Origin: Diadophis punctatus similis
Lineage: Eukaryota; Chordata; Lepidosauria; Squamata; Dipsadidae
Length of the DNA: 64,000 bases
Direction of reading: 5' to 3'
NCBI GenBank assembly: GCA_023053685.1
Contig: JALIGW010000016.1
Coordinates: forward strand, 8,817,001 to 8,881,000
Below the pieces are notes generated by a model. The model was not told the DNA's origin, did no database searches, and worked only from the letters and a program-made list of their open reading frames with translations. Of the stretch, positions 55,016 through 64,000 are shown one piece after another. Each line of letters begins with the position of its first letter. Position 1 is the first letter of the stretch. A program made the position numbers and the translations under genes.

Positions 55016-55690
55016 CAGGTAGTCCTCAATTTATAACCACTGGTTTAGTTTAGTTTGCACTTACGGTACAATGGCAGTGAAAATAGTGACTTATGATTGG
55101 CTTTCACACCTATGACCATTGCAGCATTCCCATGGTCAAGTGATAAAAATTCAGGCACTTGGCAACTGGCATGGATTTATGACAGTTGCACTGTCCCCGG
55201 GTCATGTGATCACCATTTGTAACCTGCCTAACTGGATTCCAACAAGTAAAGTGAATGGGGGAAGCCAGATTTGCTTAATGACCACGTAATTCACTTAATA
55301 GCTGTCACGATGTGAATATTGCCAGTTGAGCACCTCTGCCATATTTCTAGGTTTACTGTATTTTCTAATCAGCAGACATGTGACATGTATTACTGCGCAT
55401 GTGTGCATTCCAGGAGTCTCCTCCTTCCTTCTTCTCCTGTGAGCCTCGCCCGAGGCAGACGTGAATTCTTAGCTGAGAAAATGTAGCTTTATAACGTTTA
55501 TATTCTTTTGTTACTTTTGTACTAAAATAAATATTTTGTTAATTAGAATTGAATCTCGGTTTTATTTTCTAAGTAAGGATGACTTCAAGGAAGCAAGATT
55601 CTATATCACCTCTTTGATAGGAATAATTTCCTATCTGTCAATAGCTGCAGTGATTTGCTTAACAACTGTAGTAAAAAAGATTGTACTCAC
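55016..55690. mobile_element. Tigger-like element interrupted by a solo LTR
   Basis: It starts CAGGTAGTCCTCAATTTATA after TA and reads CACGTAATTCACTTAATAGC up to the LTR, then continues TGCAGTGATTTGCTTAACAA after it. The right terminus is lost. Confidence 0.8.
55303..55640 (+). mobile_element. Solo LTR, plus orientation
   Basis: It starts TGTCACGATGTGAATATTGC and ends TTTCCTATCTGTCA, with 5-bp ATAGC repeats (55298-55302, 55641-55645). It is 338 bases with AATAAA near 55526. It is the same family as 19153-19488. No internal retroelement sequence is present, as expected after LTR-LTR recombination. Confidence 0.88.
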
Positions 55691-56249
55691 TACTTTGGGG
55701 AGTATCTACTAGAGAGCTTCTACTGTTGAGAAAGTTCAGGATTCAGAGCCACGTTATTAGGGGGATTTACTCAACAAACATTTGGAGTTGTCCTGATCCA
55801 AGAAACAATCTTTTCTAACGAAAGCCAGACATGAAAATGTGGGATGGCATTTAACTATAATACCATATTCTTTCTTGAAAGAAATGAGAAGCTGCACGTG
55901 CCATCTATGCCCAAAAGCTGTATATTAATTAACCATGATTTGATCATCTGTGCAACAAAAATAAATTATTGCTCTTGTTAATGGAATAATGGTCTTGTTA
56001 ATGGGATAATTTCAGATAAATGAATCAGTCTACACATTGAATTATCACAGTGATGGATGATTTGGCTTTTCCTGGAGCATGTTATGAAACCTTGCTTAAA
56101 TAAGAATGAATAAAACATTTAAAAAAAATCTCTGCTCAGAACAAGTGTAGAAATATTGGATCAACAGGATAGCTGGAGAACATTTTTAAAGAGCATTTCC
56201 CCACTCAAAAGCATGGCATATAATATAGCTGTTCCTAATCACTTATATA
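55691..56249. other. Intergenic, nothing recognised
   Basis: No feature recognised. Confidence 0.4.
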
Positions 56250-56415
56250 ATCACTCTGCAAAGCCAGAGCTGCAAATGCTGCGACAATGGTGCCCACACA
56301 TGCTGCCCAACATGTGGCAGAACATTTCGTGCCTCACCAGCCACCTGCGGACACATCGTAAACAACCCACAACCTGATAGATGTCAAGGTCCTCTTCGAA
56401 CACCATGGACGAACA
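56250..56415 (+). mobile_element. Possible LINE C-terminal zinc-knuckle remnant
   Basis: CACATGCTGCCCAACATGTG can be read CCPTCGRTFRA in one frame and LTSHLRTHR in another, like the C-terminal zinc-finger motif of some non-LTR retrotransposons, with a frameshift between them. It is too short and broken to classify. Confidence 0.35.
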
Positions 56416-56685
56416 TCATATGGTAAAGGTGGATTTAGCAGTCTCTAAGATGCCCATTACAGAAAGAACCCCACTGAGCTTCAAGGTTGCCAAGTGTCCC
56501 ACCAAATGAGTGGAAGAAAGAGCCTTGAGTTTAAATGCATTGGAATTTAAGATTTTGATGCTTTTGCATGAGCAATAGGCAAAAAATTGGTTTGTAAGAT
56601 TTCATTCTTCTCTACAATTGAGATCTTAAATTATCAGAACCCCATCTGAGACTTTTCAGACAAGTCTAGCCAAGGAATCTAGCTA

Positions 56686-56924
56686 TGAGCCATGGTAGCA
56701 CAGTGGTTAGAAGGCAGTACTGCAGGCTACTTCTGATGATTGCTGGCTGCCAGCAGTTTGGCAGTTCGAGTCTCACTGGCTCAAGGATGACTCAGCCTTT
56801 CACCCTTCCGAGGTTGGTAAAATAAGGACCCAGATTGTTGGGGGCAATATGCTGACATTGTAAACTGCTTAGAGAGGACTGTGAAGCACTGTGAAGCGGT
56901 ATATAAGTCTAAGTGCTATTGCTA
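56686..56924 (+). mobile_element. tRNA-derived squamate SINE
   Basis: It runs from GAGCCATGGTAGCACAGTGG to AAGTGCTATTGCT. It is more diverged than the 54563 copy. Confidence 0.87.
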
Positions 56925-58800
56925 AGCTGTAGAAACAGTGGCTGAGCCCAGGTGAGGATGTCTGACAGATATTAATGAAGATATAAGATATCACTACTAG
57001 CTGACTCCAGTCTTCCAAGTGATAGTATCTTCCAAGTCAAGTTCATATTTTCCTTAGGGAAGCAGGTATAAGGTGTTGATGGAAACTGCCTTGTGTTGCC
57101 CTTCTAGTTTAGTAATCTGAAGGCAGATTCTAGCATAGAGCTTCCTCATCACTTCCCTGATTCTTTCTAATCAGAGATTCACCCTGGAATATTCTGCTTT
57201 ACCAATGAAACTCAGGTAAATGTGCACTAGATGGATCCCTTAAGGAATTGTAATTATAACAGAAAATCAAGTTAGAGAAAAATCACTTTTAAAACTATGG
57301 TAGAGAAATATTCCAGGAAGATTATGGGGAGATGTTCAACTTTTATGTTTTCTATAAAATAATTTTCTACAATGGAGGCTATCTATTTTAAAAAAATAAG
57401 GCTCTGACCTTAATCAGAGTTGTTAACATTGTTCTCTATTAATGATTGGCTATGCCTGAAGCCATCTGGAGTGTGAAGTTTTAATCCATCTGTTTAAATG
57501 TTCTAGTGAAAGTGTTGTACATGTGAGGTCTCTGAATTGTGAAGATGTTGGCCCCACTTTCTTATGTATATCAATGTATCTGAAAAACACAGATATTTTC
57601 CCCAAATGGCGTGACTCATAAAAGGAAGGATGTTCTCCACTAACTTCTCCTGGAGATTTTAAATATGGTGTCCACTTACTTCTACTGTTCTTAGGATTTA
57701 CGCATTTTCCTGCTGGTGAAGAAAAAAACAACCCACTAGCCTTATAAACAGGGATCTGAGGGATCCATCTTGCCATTTGTCAGCTCTTGCCATAATGTAA
57801 GCTGCATTCGAAGATTGTACTCAAAGGAAACAGTGCTTGTAGGGTGCTTTTTTAAAATATGTATCTCACAACTACAAAGATGGAACAAACTGCATCTGAC
57901 AGTATTTCCCCTGTGGTACAGTTCTTAATAGTACAGCCGACACTCTTGATAACTCTATTAGTATGTACAATAGTGAGAAATATAAGGATCTTGTGCTGTT
58001 GAGAACTTCAACTCCCTCAGACACTGAAACCAATAGGGAGAGATAATTGGAATTGTGATTTTGGAGAAGGGATGTCTGAGATAAATCTTAGATCTTAGAT
58101 TCTGCAGTAAATACAATGACTATACTGGGTCTTTTCGATGTTGGATATATCATCCCTGTCCATCAAATTGTTTCTTTTATGGAGGAGAGATAACATGATA
58201 TCCTTACTTTTATCTCTCTTTTGGTGCTACAGGATGTATACAGAAGCTGGAATAACCAAACTTCCTGCAGGACTATCCATGGTAAATACGCATAGTATAT
58301 TTCAAGTAAACCTGGGAAAGGATATGATGTTTGTAGTAATAGCTATAATATTTTGATTGTTGATATTAAGTCCTCTAGCTATTCATTTTTCTATTTCTTA
58401 GTGTTCTGCCTGCTTTTGCTTTGGTCTAGCAATAAAATATTTTCATGTTTGCTGATGTTTATTAAAGAAATCTTAAGCTATAAATCTGGTTTTTTGCTAG
58501 CTTAATTGAATGTTGTTTCTGCTTGCTCTGATCTGAAGTTGACTGGCTAGGATTCAAACTAAACTGGAAATTACCCGCTAGTAATTTTCTAGCACTTGTC
58601 ACATTAATATGTAATGGCAGGCTTGAAAATATCAAGATCTTACAGCAAAATGACTCTTAAAAATAGTAATATGAAAAGGGTGGAGGGATATTAATGTGTG
58701 TATACAGATAAGTCTCATTGTGACAGAATGTAGGTACAGGATTTTGTTAGCTTTGCTACACCTGGAGCTAGCATTGTTAGCATACCCATCCTACAAGTAG
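56925..58800. other. Intergenic, nothing recognised
   Basis: About 1.9 kb of A/T-rich sequence, the longest stretch in the window without a recognised element. The frames at 57450-57776 and 58138-58356 have no family features that I can see. Confidence 0.4.
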
Positions 58801-58804
58801 GATT

Positions 58805-58990
58805 TTCCTGACAGTTAGAACGATTAGTCAGTGAAATGACTTGCCTCCAGAAGATGCTCCAACACTGGAGGTTTTTAAGAAGAGATTGGACAACCTTTCG
58901 TCTGAAATGGTGTAGGGTTTCCTGTCTGAGCAGGGGGTTGGACTAGAAGACCTCCTAGGTCCCTTCCACCTTTGTCATTCTGTTATTACT
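58805..58990 (+). mobile_element. CR1 LINE 3' end, plus strand
   Basis: CCAACACTGGAGGTTTTTAA, GGGGGTTGGACTAGAAGACC and CCCTTCCACCTTTGTCATTC are the last part of the coding region and 3' UTR of CR1. Confidence 0.82.
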
Positions 58991-59139
58991 GTTAAGTCCA
59001 GATCCTAACCGAGGTACCATCTCATTCCCAAACAACTTGGCTCAGTTTTCTTTCTTGCTTATTTAACAAATTTATGTTGCTGCTGACATGCTGTATGTAA
59101 GGAATTCTGAATGGCAAACAGAAATAAAACAAACTACAC

Positions 59140-59494
59140 CAGTGATGGCGAACCTTTTTTTTTCTCGGGTTTCCTCGGGCTATCGTACGCGTGCACGTGC
59201 TTACACTCATAATTCAATGCCCCCCCACACGTCCACGCTCAGTTTCCCGACTTCCGGTAGGCCTGATAGGCCTGATTTTCGCCCTCCCCAGGCTCCAAAG
59301 GCTTTCTTGGAGCTTGGGGGGGCAAAAATGTCCTCCCGTGCCCCCCCGGAGGCCAGAGCCTCTGCGTGATCCAAAAATCAGCTGGCGGGCGTCCACATGT
59401 GCGCTGGAGCTGAGCTAGGGCAATGGCTCGCATGCCGGCAGATATGGCTCCATGTGCCACCTGTGGCACCCGTGCCATAGGTTCGCCATCACAG
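59140..59494. mobile_element. Family A hAT element with perfect TSD
   Basis: It runs from CAGTGATGGCGAACCTTTTT to GGTTCGCCATCACAG, with perfect AACTACAC repeats (59132-59139, 59495-59502). It belongs to the subfamily of 37701 and 63161. Confidence 0.88.
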
Positions 59495-59502
59495 AACTAC
59501 AC

Positions 59503-59869
59503 CAATCCAAATTAAAAGACAGTGGGTGAACCCACTAAAAATGACATTATTAACATATCATACAAACTCCATCTATTCTACAGTGCCCTCTTCTTACCAA
59601 CGCAATTGTGGATTCCTCTATTTTTCACTTTTTTTAATTTGGAAAAGGCTCCTACACACCAATTATTGGGATTTTCAATCTGAGGTGGGGTATGATCAGT
59701 GGGGCCCAATTTCACTTACCCATTGATGAGTCGGTTTGGGCTTTCTGGGCCTATAGGATGCTACTATGAAGGCATTCTTCAGAATATTTTGTTATACAAA
59801 AATCAGTCACTGGAAGAACAAGCTGGCAGATTCTGGGGTGGGAGTTTGGGGTGGGAGCAGATTATTAAG
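59503..59869. other. Intergenic, nothing recognised
   Basis: No feature recognised. Confidence 0.4.
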
Positions 59870-60148
59870 GTTAATATTCAAGGTGTTGGTTGTTCCTTAC
59901 AAAGCCCTTCAGGGCACAGGGCCAAGTTACTTCAAAGTCCATCTCTCTCATTCTCTCTATCTGGCCTATTAGACCTGCAAGAAGTATACCTCAGGACAGC
60001 CATGTTCTTTGAGATTTGTTGCTGTTGGTTTTCTATTTAATTGTATGTTGCCCAGAATCAACGAGAGTCAGGCAGAATGAAACCGAATGAATGGATGGAT
60101 GGATGGATGGATGGATGGATGGATGGATGGATGGATAGATGGATGGAT
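59870..60148 (+). mobile_element. LINE 3' fragment ending in (ATGG)n
   Basis: A degenerate reverse-transcriptase C-terminal region (PSGHRAKLLQSPSLSFSLSG) is followed by TTGCCCAGAATCAACGAGAG and about 58 bases of (ATGG)n (60090-60148). It is similar in layout to the LINE at 21625. Confidence 0.6.
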
Positions 60149-60496
60149 GTCATGCCTTTCAATGGCACCCCTCATGTTCCATAACAGTTGAGCATCTGAG
60201 ATTATTTATATTATCTTATTTATTTATTTTTGTCAAGTACGTGTTGGTAATATACATAGATATAACATTGTTTATATACATAAGATGAGTACTGATAAGA
60301 GGGAACATTAGGACAGGGATGGTAGGCACGCTGGTGCACTTATGCACGCCCCTATTGGTTTCTACCTTGCTGAATGGAAAGAACAGGCTATTTGGCCACA
60401 CAGGGTCCACTGGAGTTGGGTGAGCAAAAACGTTGAATGAATGAATGTTAGCAGCACTGTCATGTTCCTAGCCTAAGTTTCTTTTTTATAATCATT

Positions 60497-60955
60497 ATTT
60501 ATTTATTTATTTATTTTATTTAAATGGATTTATATGCCGCCCAACTCTCAGGGGACTCTGGGCGGCTCACAACATGTCAAAATCCATTCAACAATATAAA
60601 AATAATATAAAAAAGACACAATAATTAAAAATTGCAAAAATTAAAAAGAGCATCTAACATTCATAACCAAGGGGGGAGACCCATATCTGGTCTAGTTGGT
60701 CTCACTTTCACCCCGCCTGCCGGAAGAGCCAAGTTTTTATTGCTTTACGGAAGGCCAGCAGGGATAGTCCTGATCTCTGGAGGAAGCTGGTTCCAAAGGG
60801 AGGGAGGTCCCACAGAGAAGGCTCTCCCCCTCGGCCCCGCCAACCGGCATTGCTTGGTCAATGGGACCTGGAGGAGGCCAACTCTGTGGGCCCTAACCGG
60901 TCGTAGGGAGGAATCTTATTTACAAGATTCCCCATAGGAAGTGCTATCTGCCTAT
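60497..60955 (-). mobile_element. CR1-clade LINE 3' end, minus strand
   Basis: The plus strand starts with a (TTTA)n tail and TTTATATGCCGCCCAACTC, then GGGCGGCTCACAAC and, further on, GGAGGAAGCTGGTTCCAAAG and GAGAAGGCTCTCCCC, the complement of the region seen at 22180-22260. Confidence 0.75.
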
Positions 60956-61460
60956 CAAATGAAAGCATATCTCACCTAGATGACTGAAAGCACCTGTGGC
61001 AGTTAAAATGATAATTCAGGGAAGTCTTTATAAGCACCAGTGAATAGATATACATTTTCAATGTTGTTTTCCTTTATGCTATTATTGCACAATGTTTCAT
61101 AGGCCCAAAACTGTTACTTTAATCACAGTGCATAATATTCCCACTTCCGTCTCTGTGATCCTTGAAAAAAGATCAAGAGTACTCAGCTGAGAAATGGATG
61201 ATTTGCTAAAACAAGGGGATATAAATAACTGAACGAGAGGCAACTGCTTTTCAACACAGGGATAGCCCATTTCTCTCCATATCGCCTTCCTGCCTTATGA
61301 GATATGACTCTGAATACTTTCTGAAATACAGTGTTAAGATTCAGGCTGAGACCTCCTGCAGAGACATCCAGAATTTATTCATTAAATCCCAGCTTTTCCT
61401 GTCATTCTTTTAATGCTCCCAAAATACATTTTTTTAAAAAAAGTTTTTTTTCACTTTGGC
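60956..61460. other. Intergenic, nothing recognised
   Basis: No feature recognised. Confidence 0.4.
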
Positions 61461-61681
61461 CAATAGCAATAGCACTTAGACTTATATACCGCTTCATAGT
61501 GCTTTACAGCCCTCTCTAAGCGGTTTACAGAGTTCAGCATATTGCCCCCAACAATCTGGGTCCTCAGGTTACCGACCTCAGAAGGATGGAAGGCTGAGTC
61601 AACCTTGAGCCTGGTGAGATTTGAACAGCTGAACTGCTGAACTGCAGTGCTGCATTTTAACCACTGCGCCACCTCGGCTCT
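61461..61681 (-). mobile_element. tRNA-derived squamate SINE, minus strand
   Basis: The minus strand runs from GAGCCGAGGTGGCGCAGTGG to AAGTGCTATTGCTATTG. It is slightly shortened in the head region. Confidence 0.88.
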
Positions 61682-61711
61682 CTTCACACTGGTGAAATCT
61701 TGCTTTTTCCT

Positions 61712-61744
61712 TCCCTCCCCTCCCCTCCCCTCCCCTCCCCTCCC
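61712..61744 (+). repeat. (TCCCC)n pentanucleotide repeat
   Basis: About six TCCCC units lie shortly after a SINE. Confidence 0.93.
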
Positions 61745-62273
61745 AGACATTAAATATCCCATCTTTTTTTTCCCAATGGTCTTTCCTGTTTTTTAAAAAA
61801 TGTATGCAGTTGCTCACTGTGGAAATTGCCAGTGGCTCATGCTGTTTCTATCAGGGAGCACATTAAAACTCTCTGCTAAATGGGATACGGTGACTCACTT
61901 TGCAAAGGTTAATGCCTTCCTGCTGGAGTTCATGTCATCTGAGACCATTGCCTTTTATTAACATGATCATTTCCCCCCAGCTACCACAGAAGATTATAGA
62001 ACAAAGAGAAAACATTGTCTGCTTGTAACTATGAGGGCTAAACTTAGGTAAGGTTTTCAAAGTAGACAAATGGAAGAGTGCTCTTTTCTTTTCTATCCTT
62101 CATTTTTAAAATGTGCTCTCTAAGGTATATTTCTTCTAATATAAAAAGAAGGACTTTCTCACCTCCTAAAGACTTTGCCTTATCCCATTGTTATTCATGA
62201 TCAGGTTTCTCTTAAACCCCAATTCCTTTCCTAATTTTATTTTATTTAAATCTGAGTGGATGAATTGGATTGG
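61745..62273. other. Intergenic, nothing recognised
   Basis: No feature recognised. Confidence 0.4.
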
Positions 62274-62281
62274 GATTTCAC

Positions 62282-62530
62282 CAGTGGTGAAATCTACTTA
62301 CCTTCCCTACTGGTTTGGAAGCGCGCTCGCCACCGTCGTGTGCGCTTTTTCACCCTCTACGCATGCGCAGAAAGCTTTGCGCATGCACAGAGGGTTAAAA
62401 AAAGAAAATGGCAATGTCCGGGTGGGTAGGCGGAGCCTCGTGCCGCCGCCGCTATCGGTTCTGTTAACTATGGGCAGCCGCTGCTACCGGTACACCCATA
62501 CCGGGCCGAACCAGTAGCATTTCACCCCTG
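62282..62530. mobile_element. Family D-ended hAT MITE with shared palindromic core
   Basis: The ends are CAGTGGTGAAATCTACTTAC and AGTAGCATTTCACCCCTG. The flanks GATTTCAC and GTTCACAC match poorly, so the TSD is decayed. The centre (62337-62425) contains CACCCTCTACGCATGCGCAG and its inverted partner, the same core as in the elements at 1483 and 49330. Confidence 0.78.
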
Positions 62531-62638
62531 GTTCACACTTTCAGCCAGAAGATTGAAGTGCTTATTACAGGAATAGTATTGAAGGAATGGCTTTTATAGT
62601 TAGGAAGGATATAACAGCAATAGCATTTGGCTACAGGG

Positions 62639-63067
62639 CAGGGGCTGGTTGCTTTCTTACCTTGCTGCCGGAGCCATGCACGCGCATCTCCATGCTTCAG
62701 GGGGGGCACACGCTTGCTATGCACGTGGCCCCCTCATGCAATTTTGCTTCTGCGCATGCGCAGAAGCAAAATCTCGCCAAAATCTCGCAAGGGGACACGC
62801 GTGCGCGAGAGATTTTGGCGCGATTTTGCTTCCGTGCATGCGTGGAGGCAAAATCTCGCCGAAATCTTGTGCGCAAGCGCGTCCCCTCACAAGATTCCAG
62901 CGTAATTTTGCTTCTGCACATGCGCAGAAGCAAAATCGACCCAAAATCACCGAAAAAAATGGCGACGCGCACAATGGACCGGCAGAGAGGGCTCCGGAGC
63001 GGTTGTGCAATCGGCTGCCCCCTACCGTAGCTGCGCATTGGGCAGCTCCGGCAGGAACCCACCTCTG
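62639..63067. mobile_element. Family C-like hAT element with three hairpins, second copy
   Basis: This is an inverted copy of the 34909-35331 element. It starts CAGGGGCTGGTTGC and ends CCGGCAGGAACCCACCTCTG, with perfect CTACAGGG repeats (62631-62638, 63068-63075). Hairpins lie at 62741-62771, 62823-62854 and 62904-62936. Confidence 0.9.
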
Positions 63068-63129
63068 CTACAGGGTAATCAGTGATTGAATAATATCAAT
63101 TAAACTCTGGGATATTTTTTAATAGGATG

Positions 63130-63687
63130 ATCATCCAAGGTGGTTTTCTTGCCTTCAAGTCAGTGATGGCGAACCTTTTTTTCCTCGGGTGCCAAAATAG
63201 TGCGTATGCGCGCTATTGCACGCGCGTGCGTGCCCACACCCATAATTCAAAGCTCCTCACTTGCCCCACCCTCCTGCACATGCGTGCGTGACCCCACCAC
63301 TCCCCCATTTCCCGACTTCCAGTGGGCCCGGTGAACCTATTTTTCGCCCTCCCCAGGCTCCAGAGGCTTTTTTGGGGCTTGGGGAGGGCAAAAACGCTCC
63401 CCCCGCCATCCTGGAGGCCCTCCGGAGGCCAAAATCGCCCTCCCAGAGCCTCCGCGCAAGCCAAAAATCAGCTGGTGGGCATGCACATGCGCACTGGAGC
63501 TGAGCTAGGGCAACGGCTTGCGTGCCGGCAGATATGGCTCCGCGTGCCACCTGTGGCACCCGTGCCATAGGTTCGCCATCACTGCCTTCAAGTCATTGTT
63601 GATTACTGGCAACTGCTTGGACTAGCCCCTGCAGTTTTCCATTATCTCCTACCCAAGGTTACCCAGCTGATTTTGTCTTAAGTCAGT
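63130..63687 (-). mobile_element. Old SINE tail fragment split by a hAT
   Basis: GGTTTTCTTGCCTTCAAGTC before the hAT, and ATTGTTGATTACTGGCAACT with CCCCTGCAGTTTTCCAT and GGTTACCCAGCTGATTTTG after it, match the extended SINE seen inverted at 51641-51836. Confidence 0.55.
63161..63584. mobile_element. Family A hAT element
   Basis: It runs from CAGTGATGGCGAACCTTTTT to GGTTCGCCATCACTG, flanked by CCTTCAAGT on both sides (63152-63160, 63585-63593). This is 9 bases rather than 8, or 8 with a one-base shift in the terminus. Confidence 0.88.
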
Positions 63688-64000
63688 GTAGAAAGTTAGC
63701 ACCCACCCCTCTCCTAGGAGAATGAAATATTTTGAGAAATATTAAAAAGGCAGAACATTATATTTCCCTGGATGAGAAATGGAGAAACATGCTCTTGGAA
63801 AGCAGCCCCCACCTTTCTTAATAGCCCTCAGCAGATGTCATCACTTAAGAGATAAAGAGATAGCTAGCTCTATTCATAAGCAAATATCCTCACCCAAGAT
63901 CCAACAAGGTAGGATTAGCCCTCAGCCACAATAGGAATTGCCCAACAAACCCCTTCATTGCATCAGCAGTCCAAACTTCAACCAAACTTAGCTCAGACAA
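63688..64000 (+). repeat. LTR-like interspersed repeat, right copy (plus orientation)
   Basis: It begins TGTAGAAAGTTAGCACCC and is the inverted counterpart of 143-499. It is cut off by the window end, so its length, far end and TSD are unknown. Confidence 0.5.

Noticed and set aside
56156..56377. 73-codon frame with cysteine/histidine pairs ending LTSHLRTHR, suggestive of a zinc-finger gene
   Set aside because: The cysteine and histidine halves are in different frames and look like a broken LINE remnant.
40811..64000. Search for the next gene (CWF19L2 is the neighbour in mammals)
   Set aside because: No frame or splice-flanked segment in the 23 kb after ALKBH8 resembles it or any other gene I recognise. 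Very short exons could still be missed.

Overview
The window is vertebrate nuclear DNA, almost certainly from a snake. The evidence is a single-copy vertebrate gene with GT-AG introns, a Sauria-type SINE, abundant tRNA-derived squamate SINEs, CR1/L3 LINE tails ending in (ATTCT)n/(AATAG)n of the kind known from snakes, and a (GATA)n-(GACA)n block like Bkm satellite. There are no operons, CRISPR arrays or bacterial signals.

The only host gene I can support is the 3' part of ALKBH8, the tRNA wobble-uridine AlkB-type hydroxylase and methyltransferase, on the + strand. Five coding exons (7625-7731, 12581-12732, 18412-18668, 36899-37048, 40256-40810) join in one open frame of 406 residues and stop at 40808-40810. 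They carry the end of the Fe(II)/2-oxoglutarate oxygenase domain, the zinc-binding cysteines and the whole SAM methyltransferase domain. The promoter, RRM and first part of the oxygenase domain lie upstream. The 23 kb after the gene shows no second gene.

The rest is dense transposon layering. About thirty insertions have terminal inverted repeats (TIRs) starting CAG..., nearly all flanked by an 8-bp direct repeat (target-site duplication, TSD), and I read these as non-autonomous hAT elements. I group them by ends: A (CAGTGATGGCGAACC), B (CAGGGGTGTCAAACTC), C (CAGNGGTGGGTTCC), D (CAGGGGTGAAATCC), E (CAGTGGTTCCCAA and the SPIN-like CAGCGGTTCCCAACC), and F (short near-perfect palindromes around CAACTCCCAGAATTC). 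There are also TA-flanked mariner/Tigger-like elements, solo LTRs with 5-bp TSDs, CR1-clade LINE ends and SINEs. Many are nested, which gives relative ages.

The most unusual element is the hAT insertion at 8345-9043 in an ALKBH8 intron. It contains what looks like the GC-rich promoter, start codon, first exon and intact splice donor of EAF1 (ELL-associated factor), captured as genomic DNA rather than cDNA. It sits in the same orientation as ALKBH8, and its splice phase fits the ALKBH8 methyltransferase exon at 18412. Other points of interest are a palindromic core shared by hAT elements with unrelated ends, internal minisatellites and hairpin arrays inside hAT elements, and two copies of one solo LTR that each sit inside a Tigger-like element.
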